Assembly (NCBI GenBank): GCA_019313605.1
Contig: JAFDAW010000143.1
Coordinates: forward strand, 1-7,300
Source: Deltaproteobacteria bacterium
Lineage (GTDB): Bacteria > Myxococcota_A > UBA9160 > SMWR01
Direction of reading: 5' to 3'
DNA length: 7,300 nt
Made by a program: the position numbers and the translations under genes. Positions 1-6,205 of this stretch are shown here, one piece after another (the first letter of the stretch is position 1; each line of letters starts with the position of its first letter). The notes beneath the pieces were generated by a model. It ran no database searches. It was not told the origin of the DNA and worked only from the letters and a program-made list of their open reading frames with translations.

Positions 1-214
1 GGGCAGTTTGCCCGCTCTCGACCCGATGGTCCCCCCCTGCGACGACACGTGCAACCGGAGGTTTCAACACGCCGTACTCACGGATGATTATTTAGACCCA
101 GGTCGATCTCTTTGGAACCATGCGCATCTAAGCGGCAAGTCGGATACGGCCGTGACCCGCAGCTCGCAGACACCGACTTGATTTTCAGACCGGAGAGGGT
201 TCACAATGGCCCCA
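1..214. other. Non-coding flank, nothing recognised
   Basis: No reading frame here has a recognisable product. The first 13 bases can form a small hairpin (GGGCA, 3-nt loop, TGCCC), which might be the end of a terminator for a gene outside the window, but no T-tract follows. Near the right end a purine-rich GGAGAGGG (192-199) precedes an ATG at 206 by six bases. That frame stops at 224 just inside the inverted-repeat element, so it is not annotated as a gene. Confidence 0.5.
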
Positions 215-241
215 CTAGGAGCTTGACCCAAGACTGTCGCG
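215..241 (+). repeat. Left terminal inverted repeat
   Basis: This is the left arm of the 27-bp inverted repeat, beginning CTAGGAGCTTGACCC and ending at the last base that pairs with the right arm. Neither the base before 215 nor the base after 241 continues the match. Confidence 0.85.
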
Positions 242-288
242 GTAAGGTCCGAGCGTCGATGCGCGCTGCTGGCAAGGCGCTCGATTGA

Positions 289-307
289 GCCCTAGCAGCG
301 CTAGGGC
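289..307. other. Hairpin inside the inverted-repeat element
   Basis: An 8-bp perfect stem, GCCCTAGC (289-296) and GCTAGGGC (300-307), closes on the 3-nt loop AGC. It is flanked on both sides by the same octamer, CGATTGAG (282-289 and 307-314), so the structure is nested inside a short direct repeat. It may be a secondary structure of the element itself or a trace of a rearrangement. Confidence 0.6.
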
Positions 308-308
308 G

Positions 309-344
309 ATTGAGAGCAACGCAGCCATTGAGAGCAACGCAGCC
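309..344 (+). repeat. 18-bp perfect tandem duplication
   Basis: The 18-bp unit ATTGAGAGCAACGCAGCC occurs twice back to back (309-326 and 327-344) with no mismatch. It lies within the inverted-repeat element. A perfect tandem copy suggests a recent slippage event, and copy number may differ between strains or between copies of the element. Confidence 0.9.
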
Positions 345-371
345 AGCGGTGATGCAGCGGCGTTCGGCCGG

Positions 372-398
372 CGCGACAGTCTTGGGTCACGCTCCTAG
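372..398 (-). repeat. Right terminal inverted repeat
   Basis: This is the right arm of the inverted repeat. Read on the minus strand it begins CTAGGAGCGTGACCC and matches the left arm at 26 of 27 positions. It ends 12 bp before the ribosome binding site of the next gene, so that site lies outside the element. Confidence 0.85.
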
Positions 399-409
399 CT
401 GAGCTGACC

Positions 410-413
410 GGAG
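410..413 (+). promoter_or_regulatory. Ribosome binding site deciding a TTG start
   Basis: GGAG ends six bases before the TTG at 420, which is good spacing. The frame is closed by TGA at 405-407, so no upstream start is possible, and the first ATG (489) would cut into the signal peptide. A second TTG at 423 is the only close rival. Confidence 0.65.
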
Positions 414-419
414 TTCCTT

Positions 420-1268
420 TTGTTGCGGCGTCGTATCTGGCTTGCATTCGAGCGCAGTGCTCTACTCATTTTCGGGGTAGGCGCACTGATGGCTGCTCCG
501 ACCCTCTCCCACGCTGGAGTCGTCGCCGCGTGCGGCGACGGGAGCGTCATCCTCGCGAAGAAATGGGAACAGGTGAATTGCGCGGGTGCCATTGAAGTAG
601 CGCCCGAAGACGTCCCGCCGATCGGTTCGGGAAAGAAGCCGCGGCCGATTGCCTGGGCGAATTTTCTCCGAGAACAGGAAAAGATTCAGCGCGCGAGCCA
701 GCGTCCCCCAACGCCTGTCCAGCGCGCGAAGAACCGGGCGCCGGACGTGTCTGCGGTACGCGACGAATCGGTAGACCGCTACCGATCGGCCCGCCCGAGC
801 CACGCCTACTCACGGCCGTCCCTCCGGCTGACCGCGGAGGAGCGCCGCGATCTCTCGTTGCTCGTCGAACTCAGCCAGCGGAGCACACCCGCCGTCCTGG
901 AGCACACACGCACGGGTGCTGGCACGGCCGTTATGCAAATCGCGCATTCGCGCGCGTTCGAGGCGCATCTTCACGCTCGCCAACGAGCGGCTGGGGATTA
1001 CCGCTTCGGCCCCATCCTGGTCTTCTCCCTCGAACCCGCCAGTACCGATCTTCGAGCCGCGCCTCTCTCCTTCGTACAGGGCGGACCGGGCTTTTCTCCG
1101 AACGTTGACGATCCACGTGACTTCGGCTGGATTGGCGAGAGCAATACCCGAGTGGAGACCGGAGGCAGGCGCCTCGGCTACATCGTGTTGCCGGAATCCT
1201 TCGAAGTCTCGCGGCCGCTGGCGGTCTTTTGGGGCGACGCAGTCGTCGCAACTACGCTGCGCCTCTAG
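420..1268 (+). CDS. Exported protein of unknown family
   Basis: I do not recognise a family for this 282-aa protein. The N-terminus reads as a signal peptide: an Arg-rich start (RRR at 3-5), a hydrophobic stretch at about 13-28 and a likely cleavage after Ala32 (SHA/G). The mature protein opens with the only two cysteines, Cys38 and Cys54, around a GDGS turn, suggesting one disulfide in the periplasm or beyond. Residues about 60-140 are rich in Arg, Pro and Ser and are probably a disordered linker. The rest, and above all about 191-282, alternates short hydrophobic strands with Gly, Pro and Asp turns and may be a small beta domain. The TTG start is set by a GGAG six bases upstream, with an in-frame stop just before it. 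The gene is followed 149 nt later by a rhomboid protease in the same direction. Reality of the gene is supported by the signal peptide and full length; its function is unknown. Confidence 0.75.
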   Translation: MLRRRIWLAFERSALLIFGVGALMAAPTLSHAGVVAACGDGSVILAKKWEQVNCAGAIEVAPEDVPPIGSGKKPRPIAWANFLREQEKIQRASQRPPTPVQRAKNRAPDVSAVRDESVDRYRSARPSHAYSRPSLRLTAEERRDLSLLVELSQRSTPAVLEHTRTGAGTAVMQIAHSRAFEAHLHARQRAAGDYRFGPILVFSLEPASTDLRAAPLSFVQGGPGFSPNVDDPRDFGWIGESNTRVETGGRRLGYIVLPESFEVSRPLAVFWGDAVVATTLRL

Positions 1269-1417
1269 GAACTCCTCTCAGCCAAGCGAACGACCCCAAT
1301 CACTTGTGGCGATCATCGCTCAGCTAGACTGCGACTAGCAGCCGCTTCGGTGCCGAAAGCCGACACAGAAGGAATCCACGGAGAGAAGACATCCGCGAAT
1401 CGTCACACATTTCCCTT

Positions 1418-2269
1418 TTGACTACTCGGCAGCGCAAACACGCCGACGAGTGGGCGCTCGTGCTCATTTCTGACGGTCTGTCGCCAAACGTGCGGCGGGA
1501 GCTCGAAGGTTTCGTCCTGAGTGTCCCACTCCACGAGGCCGAGCGGGCAGCGGATGTCATCTCGGCCTACGAGCGCGAAAACAGCGAGCGCGCATCACCA
1601 CCCGAGCGGGAAATACCCGCGAAGGGCGATGCCGTCACGGGGCTCACCGTTTCTGCGGCACTGCTGCTCTTCTTCTTCCTCACGGGCCCGCGCGACCCGG
1701 CGGTGATCTGGTTCGAGCGCGGCAGTGCAGACGCCGAGCAGATCCTGCTGGGCGAGTTGTGGCGTACGGTCACCGCACTCACCCTTCACGCAGACCTCGG
1801 GCACGTGCTGGCCAACGCCCTTTTCGGCGCCCTTTTTCTGAGCGCCGTCTGCGGTTCTCTCGGTGCGGGGGTCGGCTGCGCGCTCGCATTGCTCTCGGGC
1901 GCCGGCGGAAACCTGCTGAACGCGCTCTTTCACGGCTCGCAGCACGCTTCGGTCGGCGCTTCGACCGCGGTCTTTGGTGCAGTTGGCCTGTTGAGCGGAC
2001 TGGCCGTCGCGCGCCGGTGGCGGCAGCAATCGACGGGCCGCCCGTGGTGGGTGCCCGTCGGCGCCGGCCTCGCGTTGCTGGCCATGCTCGGCACCACGGG
2101 CGAACGCGTCGACCTCTGGGCACACCTGTTCGGGTTGCTGGTGGGCGGGGCCCTGGGGGTTCCGGCTGGCTTCGCGATGCCGCGTCCGCCGAGACCTCTC
2201 GTCCAGTGGATCTTTGGAAGCATCGCATTCGTGGTGTTGTTCTACTGCTGGGGGCTCGCGCTGGATTGA
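1418..2269 (+). CDS. Rhomboid-family intramembrane serine protease
   Basis: This 283-aa membrane protein should cleave transmembrane segments of client proteins within the inner membrane. Rhomboid signatures appear in order: a WR motif in the L1 region (115-116), HADLGHVLAN (124-133, with His124, His129 and Asn133) in the second core helix, GASTAVFG (180-187) with the nucleophile Ser182, and the helix-6 motif AHLFG with general-base His236. The Ser-His dyad is intact, so activity is expected. Residues 1-70 are soluble; the WALVL...YEREN stretch (12-55) resembles the N-terminal cytoplasmic domain seen in other bacterial rhomboids. A further hydrophobic helix (about 261-281) ends the protein, giving six or seven membrane spans. 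The start is uncertain: the frame is open from 1328, but TTG 1418 is the first usual start codon and no good ribosome site lies near it; GTG 1460 would remove part of the conserved N-terminal domain. Its substrate is unknown; the exported protein encoded upstream is one candidate by position only. Confidence 0.9.
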   Translation: MTTRQRKHADEWALVLISDGLSPNVRRELEGFVLSVPLHEAERAADVISAYERENSERASPPEREIPAKGDAVTGLTVSAALLLFFFLTGPRDPAVIWFERGSADAEQILLGELWRTVTALTLHADLGHVLANALFGALFLSAVCGSLGAGVGCALALLSGAGGNLLNALFHGSQHASVGASTAVFGAVGLLSGLAVARRWRQQSTGRPWWVPVGAGLALLAMLGTTGERVDLWAHLFGLLVGGALGVPAGFAMPRPPRPLVQWIFGSIAFVVLFYCWGLALD

Positions 2270-2279
2270 ATGGCCCTTA

Positions 2280-2304
2280 CTCCAGGAGTCAGGCCCTCCT
2301 GGAG
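2280..2304. terminator. Hairpin between convergent genes, probable bidirectional terminator
   Basis: A perfect 9-bp stem, CTCCAGGAG (2280-2288) and CTCCTGGAG (2296-2304), closes on a 7-nt loop. It lies in the 55-nt gap between the rhomboid stop (2269) and the alcohol dehydrogenase stop (2325), where a shared terminator is expected. No T-tract follows on either strand, so it may act through another mechanism or only protect 3' ends. Confidence 0.6.
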
Positions 2305-2324
2305 AACACGCTCATGGGAACCGC

Positions 2325-3419
2325 CTATGCACTTCCATCGAATGTGATCACAGTGCGCGCCACGTTCCCTGCCAGCATGTCCGCATAGGCTTCGTTGATC
2401 CTCTCCAGGGGAACACGCTGCGAGATCATCGCGTCGAGATTGAGTTTGCCGTTCAGATAGAAGTCGACGAAATTGGGGATGTCGATGCGAAATGCGTTCG
2501 AACCCATGTCGGAACCGATCAGCCGACGATCGTCGATCAGAGCGGCCGCGTCGATTTCGAGCATTTCGCCCTGGGGAACCATACCGATCACACACGCGGT
2601 TCCCGACGGACGAATCATTGCAAACGCCTGTTCGCAGGTCTTCTTGAGGCCGAGTGCTTCAAACGAATAATCGATCCCGCCGCCCGTCATTTCGAGCACA
2701 ACCTCGACCGGGTCGGCGTCCGAGGCGTTGACTCCCTCGGTGGCTCCAAACTGTTTGGCGAGTTCGAGTTTGTGGTCGTGGATATCGATCGCAATGATTC
2801 GGCTCGCTCCGGCCAGCGCGGCACCGGCGATTGCCGATAGCCCCACTCCGCCACAACCGATCACGGCCACGGTGCTACCGGGTTCGATAGCCGACGTGTG
2901 GATGACAGCGCCAACGCCCGTGGTCACCGCACAGCCGATCAGAGCCGCGCGATCCAACGGCATGTCCGAGCGGATCTTGACCAGGGCGTTTTCGTGCAAG
3001 AGCATCCGCTCTGCAAAAGCAGCGAGGCCGAACCCTTGGCGGACGGCCCGGCCGTTCAGAGACAGCCGCGGCTGCTCTCCCGCCTGCCGTTCGAGCGAAT
3101 CGGTGTCGTCGCAGGTGTACGGTTTCCCGGCGAGGCAATTGCGACAATTCCCACAAAAGACCGAAAGACAACTGATGACGTGGTCTCCGGGCGCGAGGTA
3201 GGTCACATCCCGCCCGACCTTTTCCACGATTCCACTCGCCTCGTGACCCAACGCAACCGGCAGACCGCCCGCCCAGCTTCCGTTCATGTAGTGATAATCA
3301 CTGTGGCAGACCCCGGCTGCGACGGTGCGTACCAGCACCTCGCGCGGACCCGGATTGTCCACCTGCAGATCTTCGACAACGAGCGGTTTACCCACCTCGT
3401 GCAAGACTGCTGCTCTCAT
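2325..3419 (-). CDS. Zinc-dependent alcohol dehydrogenase (MDR superfamily)
   Basis: This 364-aa enzyme should oxidise an alcohol to an aldehyde or ketone with NAD+ in the cytoplasm. Catalytic zinc ligands are visible as Cys38 (GVCHSD), His59-Glu60 (GHEASGIVEKVG) and Cys163 (IGCAVTTG). The structural zinc loop is complete: Cys89, Cys92, Cys95 and Cys103. The Rossmann fold has GCGGVG at 188-193, and the second strand ends in Asp212 (AIDIHD), which favours NAD over NADP. Length is normal for the family and the frame is uninterrupted. The start is supported by GGGAGAG (complement of 3426-3432) six bases upstream. The gene follows the thiamine-binding-family gene by 19 nt and is surely co-transcribed with it. 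It resembles the long-chain/aryl alcohol and glutathione-dependent formaldehyde dehydrogenase branches; the substrate cannot be set from sequence alone. Proximity of a FadL-like channel hints at a hydrophobic alcohol. Confidence 0.93.
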   Translation of the reverse strand: MRAAVLHEVGKPLVVEDLQVDNPGPREVLVRTVAAGVCHSDYHYMNGSWAGGLPVALGHEASGIVEKVGRDVTYLAPGDHVISCLSVFCGNCRNCLAGKPYTCDDTDSLERQAGEQPRLSLNGRAVRQGFGLAAFAERMLLHENALVKIRSDMPLDRAALIGCAVTTGVGAVIHTSAIEPGSTVAVIGCGGVGLSAIAGAALAGASRIIAIDIHDHKLELAKQFGATEGVNASDADPVEVVLEMTGGGIDYSFEALGLKKTCEQAFAMIRPSGTACVIGMVPQGEMLEIDAAALIDDRRLIGSDMGSNAFRIDIPNFVDFYLNGKLNLDAMISQRVPLERINEAYADMLAGNVARTVITFDGSA

Positions 3420-3438
3420 GATCTACTCTCCCGTTCGC

Positions 3439-3756
3439 CTAAGTTTTGGTGTCACCCCCGCTCAGCTTCTCTTCCACGCTGCGCACCTTATCATCGATGC
3501 TCTGATTGCGATCCGTGCGCGTCCCGAGACTGATCGTGGTGGTGATGCGCGGCGCGCCCATCTCGTGCACCGCCTCGTGGCAACGCTTGATGGCGCCGAA
3601 GACCTCGTCCCACTCGCCTTCGATGTTGGTCCCGCAACCGTGCAAGCGGGTCTCGAGGCCGGCCTGCTCCAGCACGCGTTCGCAGGCCGCCACGTACTCC
3701 GAGACGGAGACCCCCACACCCATGGGCACGACACATAGGTCGACGATGACTTTCAT
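3439..3756 (-). CDS. Thiamine-binding protein, MTH1187/UPF0045 family
   Basis: This 105-aa protein has the usual length of the family and its diagnostic strings: PMGVGVSVSEYVAA (11-24), the GTNIEGEWDEV core (42-52) and RITTTISLGTRTD (70-82), followed by a charged helix ending DDKVRSVEEKL. Family members are small ferredoxin-like proteins that form tetramers and bind thiamine or a related compound; their cellular role is poorly defined. There are no membrane segments or signal peptide, so it is cytoplasmic. The ATG has an excellent ribosome site, AAGGGGAG (complement of 3762-3769), five bases upstream. It is the first gene of a two-gene unit with the zinc alcohol dehydrogenase. A thiamine role in that unit is not obvious, since the dehydrogenase does not use thiamine diphosphate. 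Confidence 0.9.
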   Translation of the reverse strand: MKVIVDLCVVPMGVGVSVSEYVAACERVLEQAGLETRLHGCGTNIEGEWDEVFGAIKRCHEAVHEMGAPRITTTISLGTRTDRNQSIDDKVRSVEEKLSGGDTKT

Positions 3757-4026
3757 TTGGGCTCCCCTTCACGAGTTCGTTGGTCGGTTGAGCCTACTCT
3801 CAGTGAGTCCAAACCCGACTGACGGCTTACACCGATCAGATCACGGATGCAAGTGATGGCGGTACCCCTCGCGAGCGCGAACGGAGTAGCGACCGCGCAT
3901 CCAAGCTGGCCAACGCAATGGAAAAGGGCCGAAACCGAGCGACGCGTCCAGTCAAGCTGAACAGAACAGGGGCGAAGCCGCACCACAGCAGGGCCGGTCT
4001 GCAATCAATTGGGTAGAGGGATTCTA
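3757..4026. other. Intergenic leader, likely promoter of the UPF0045-adh unit
   Basis: This 270-nt gap separates the stop of the FadL-like gene from the start of the UPF0045 gene, both on the minus strand. No convincing gene is present; an 83-codon minus-strand frame (4004-3753) lacks any recognisable feature. A short dyad, ATCAC (3840-3844) and GTGAT (3853-3857), could be an operator, about 85-115 nt upstream of the start. I see no confident -35/-10 pair and no clear terminator after the FadL-like gene. Confidence 0.4.
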
Positions 4027-5397
4027 CTACGGGAAGGCGATTCGCAGCATGAAATGCGCCATGAATTGCGAGAGCGTCTCCTTGGAACCGGGGCCGAACG
4101 GGTTGACGGCGGGATCGCGGCTGTTGTTCGTCTTCGACGTCTCCAACACGTACTCGAAACCCATGTCGAAAGTCCAGCGCCCCCGGTTGAACCCGAGACC
4201 GGCCGTGAGGTGATCCTCGCCGATGGCGGGAAACATGGGTCTCAGAAAATCGTTCGGGATGGGTGTATCGCCGTGGTTATAGCCGAGGCGTAGCGCCCAG
4301 CCTTCGATCGGCGTGATCTCGACACCCAATGCAAACACCCACTGGTCATCCCAGTTCATCTCGAAGGGGATTTGCTTCGACGCTGGCGCCAAGGGGTTCC
4401 CGGGGTTTTTGATCTTGATCTCGAGTCGTTCGATGGCACTCGACCAGTTGATCCAGTCGACGTCTGCTGCGATCAGGAACCAGGGACTGATGCGATACGC
4501 CGCCCCAATGCCCGCCCTACGAGGCCACGAAAAACCCGATATCTTCGCATCGTATTTTACCTTGCCCAGCCCGAGCGCCGACATATTCAGGGTCAGGGTG
4601 CCGTCGTCGAGGTCCAGCGACGTTTCGGTGAAGTAGGCTGCACCCAGCGCCAGGTTGCCCTTGCGGTACTGGAACCCTACCCGGCCTCCAAAGCCGAACG
4701 CGGAAGTGTCCTCGAGATTCAATCCGAAGAAGGCGTCGCGCGTGCTGTCGCCCGGCACGCCACTCATGTCCATGTCGGCCAGGACGGAAGTTTCCGGGAA
4801 CAGCTTCATGTCGGCTCTCGCATAACCGACGTTCAGGCTCGCCCCGACACTCCACTCCGGATTGATCTGCCACGCCACGGTCGGCGTGAACTTCGCGAAC
4901 ATCACAAGCGTGCGCGCCTCGTCGCGGTCGGGCACCGAGTCGCCATCGAAGAATCCCGGCGGAAGCATGCCGGAGTTCTTCATGGCCGACACGGGCGTGA
5001 TCAGGTCGTCGTACTCGGCGCCCATGCCCCCCTGGATGAACAACCCAGCTCCGAGGGTGACTTTTCCAATCGGATGCACATAAGCCAGAAACGGCATGGG
5101 GTAGCGGTTCAGCTCATCTTCCTGATCGTTTCCGAGCCGGTCACTGTGCTCGACCCAGGGCCACACCTGGCTCAGCCCAACGGCGAGTTCTGGGGACTGG
5201 CATTGGCTGATCCCCGCCGGATTGATGTTCATGGCGGCGGGACTGTCCGTGATGGCGAGATCGGCCCCGCCCATCGAAACAGACTCGGCCCCGAAGCCGA
5301 TCATGTTCATGCCGTTGGAAGCGTGAGAACTGGACGCCGCGAGTAGAACGAGCCACATGCCACGAATGAAGGTGAGTGCAGCTCGGCGAAGCGTCAC
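4027..5397 (-). CDS. FadL/OmpP1/TodX-family outer-membrane channel
   Basis: This 456-aa protein is a predicted beta-barrel for uptake of hydrophobic molecules such as fatty acids or aromatic hydrocarbons. It has a signal peptide (Arg4-Arg5, hydrophobic 14-21, SHA/S cleavage after 26). The mature N-terminus carries the family's hatch signature: MIGFGAESVSMGGADLAI (32-49) and then NINPAG (57-62, with the NPA turn). The remainder shows alternating polar/hydrophobic barrel strands (for example WSVGASLNVGYARADM, AFGFGGRVGFQYRKGNLALGAAYF), and the last strand ends near Phe-Pro. I place the start at GTG 5397, because AAAGGA lies eight bases upstream (complement of 5406-5411) and the signal peptide then begins cleanly; a TTG at 5442 would add 15 residues with no ribosome site. 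It follows the small membrane protein gene by 54 nt and is probably in its operon. The ligand is unknown. Confidence 0.92.
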   Translation of the reverse strand: MTLRRAALTFIRGMWLVLLAASSSHASNGMNMIGFGAESVSMGGADLAITDSPAAMNINPAGISQCQSPELAVGLSQVWPWVEHSDRLGNDQEDELNRYPMPFLAYVHPIGKVTLGAGLFIQGGMGAEYDDLITPVSAMKNSGMLPPGFFDGDSVPDRDEARTLVMFAKFTPTVAWQINPEWSVGASLNVGYARADMKLFPETSVLADMDMSGVPGDSTRDAFFGLNLEDTSAFGFGGRVGFQYRKGNLALGAAYFTETSLDLDDGTLTLNMSALGLGKVKYDAKISGFSWPRRAGIGAAYRISPWFLIAADVDWINWSSAIERLEIKIKNPGNPLAPASKQIPFEMNWDDQWVFALGVEITPIEGWALRLGYNHGDTPIPNDFLRPMFPAIGEDHLTAGLGFNRGRWTFDMGFEYVLETSKTNNSRDPAVNPFGPGSKETLSQFMAHFMLRIAFP

Positions 5398-5451
5398 GAG
5401 ATTTTTCCTTTCGATCGTCGCCCGTGCTCCCGGCGGCGGCAATCTATTTCA

Positions 5452-5943
5452 TCAGCGCAGGTAGTTCATGACGACGCCGCAGAGCACGGCGGTCCACCCA
5501 GCTGAAATCGCGACGTAGTGCAGAAGAGCTCCCTTTGTGGTCATCACCCCCATGAAGATCGGGGGCTCCTCCGCATCGGGGTCACAGCAAAGTCCCTGCT
5601 TGCTGTAGATACCGAGAATTTTGGGGGCGAGTAGAAAGATCATCACGGGCACCACTGCGAAAAAGACATGCAGGATGAAGGCAACCGACCTCGTGCCGCC
5701 CTTTTCGCCAGCGTCGTGGAGTAGAACGGCCTGCGCGATCCCGGACAGGACGAGCAAGCTGACGAAGGTACCGACAAAGGCTCTTGCTCTCGGGATGAAG
5801 TTGGTGATGAATTGTTGTCGGTGCTCTAAATCGAGATGGGCCCTCAGCACTGGAAGGAGCACAAAGGTTCCTACGAACATCGTTCCGAGGAATCCGACTG
5901 CGCACAGAATATGAATCCAGGCTGAAACAATTTCAAAAAACAT
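5452..5943 (-). CDS. Four-helix inner-membrane protein of unknown function
   Basis: This 163-aa protein has four predicted membrane helices (about 4-32, 53-76, 86-111 and 137-160) and no signal peptide, so it resides in the inner membrane. A histidine lies in each of three helices: His11 (AWIHIL), His92 (FILHVFF) and His142 (LLHYVAI). That arrangement recalls the compact helical bundles of CopD/HemJ-like proteins, where histidines bind haem or copper, but I cannot assign it to either family. The loop between helices 3 and 4 has a vicinal pair, Cys119-Cys120, followed by acidic residues (DPDAEE), a possible metal or redox site. The ATG is supported by a strong AAGGAGAGG (complement of 5949-5957) five bases upstream. 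The FadL-like gene follows 54 nt downstream, suggesting a joint role at the envelope. Confidence 0.8.
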   Translation of the reverse strand: MFFEIVSAWIHILCAVGFLGTMFVGTFVLLPVLRAHLDLEHRQQFITNFIPRARAFVGTFVSLLVLSGIAQAVLLHDAGEKGGTRSVAFILHVFFAVVPVMIFLLAPKILGIYSKQGLCCDPDAEEPPIFMGVMTTKGALLHYVAISAGWTAVLCGVVMNYLR

Positions 5944-5960
5944 TATTACCTCTCCTTGTG

Positions 5961-5998
5961 TTTCGGGTGCCTCCCGGAATAATCAATCACGCCCGAAA
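5961..5998 (-). promoter_or_regulatory. Inverted repeat in the leader of the four-helix protein gene
   Basis: TTTCGGGTG (5961-5969) and CGCCCGAAA (5990-5998) form a 9-bp inverted repeat with one mismatch that becomes a G-U pair in RNA, separated by 20 nt. On the minus strand it ends three bases before the ribosome site of the 5943 start. It could be an operator or an RNA hairpin that affects translation. Confidence 0.4.
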
Positions 5999-6188
5999 CC
6001 ACATGGACCTTAAACGATTACAGGCCTCTAATATCGTCGAAATTTACACTTCACTTAACTTTTTTTCTAGATGAGAGTTATCACTTATGTATATGGCTCG
6101 ACGGTGCTGGGTAGTTCTGCCTCATTCCGCGATACTTCCCATGCCCTCACCCCTACCACCGCCGGCTGGCGTGGATTGGTTCCAGTCT

Positions 6189-6205
6189 GCCCCGAAAAAC
6201 GGGGC
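6189..6205. other. GC-rich hairpin in the sdhA leader
   Basis: GCCCCG and CGGGGC form a perfect 6-bp GC stem closed by the loop AAAAA. There is no T-tract after it, so it is not a standard intrinsic terminator on the plus strand. It may be part of a structured leader RNA of sdhA. Confidence 0.45.

Larger units (their letters stand above)
215..398. mobile_element. MITE-like element with 27-bp terminal inverted repeats
   Basis: A 184-bp segment is bounded by 27-bp arms at 215-241 and 372-398 that are reverse complements with a single mismatch (T versus G at the ninth base). Pairing stops abruptly at both outer edges, where each arm ends in CTAG. This fits a 4-bp CTAG or a 2-bp TA target duplication, but CTAG is its own reverse complement, so the duplication cannot be told apart from the repeat. 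The interior holds a hairpin and an 18-bp tandem repeat and no reading frame long enough for a transposase. These are the known hallmarks of miniature inverted-repeat transposable elements mobilised in trans. I cannot name the parent IS family. Alternatives are a large regulatory hairpin or a pair of protein-binding sites. The element lies 22 bp upstream of the TTG start of the next gene. Confidence 0.6.

Noticed and set aside
309..344. Possible CRISPR-like repeat
   Set aside because: There are only two copies with no spacer between them, so it is a simple tandem duplication.
1759..2388. 209-codon plus-strand frame overlapping the rhomboid gene
   Set aside because: Its translation is dominated by Arg, Gly, Pro and Ala in another frame of a well-supported protease gene and runs through the terminator hairpin into the convergent gene.
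3753..4004. 83-codon minus-strand frame before the UPF0045 gene
   Set aside because: It overlaps the ribosome site and first codons of the UPF0045 gene, and shows no motif or good start; treated as leader DNA.
4372..5346. 324-codon plus-strand frame opposite the FadL-like gene
   Set aside because: It lies antisense to a clear signal-peptide barrel protein, and its translation is Arg- and His-rich with no domain pattern, typical of an antisense shadow.
5442..5442. Upstream TTG start for the FadL-like protein
   Set aside because: It has no ribosome site and would place a charged 15-residue extension before the signal peptide; GTG 5397 has AAAGGA at good spacing.
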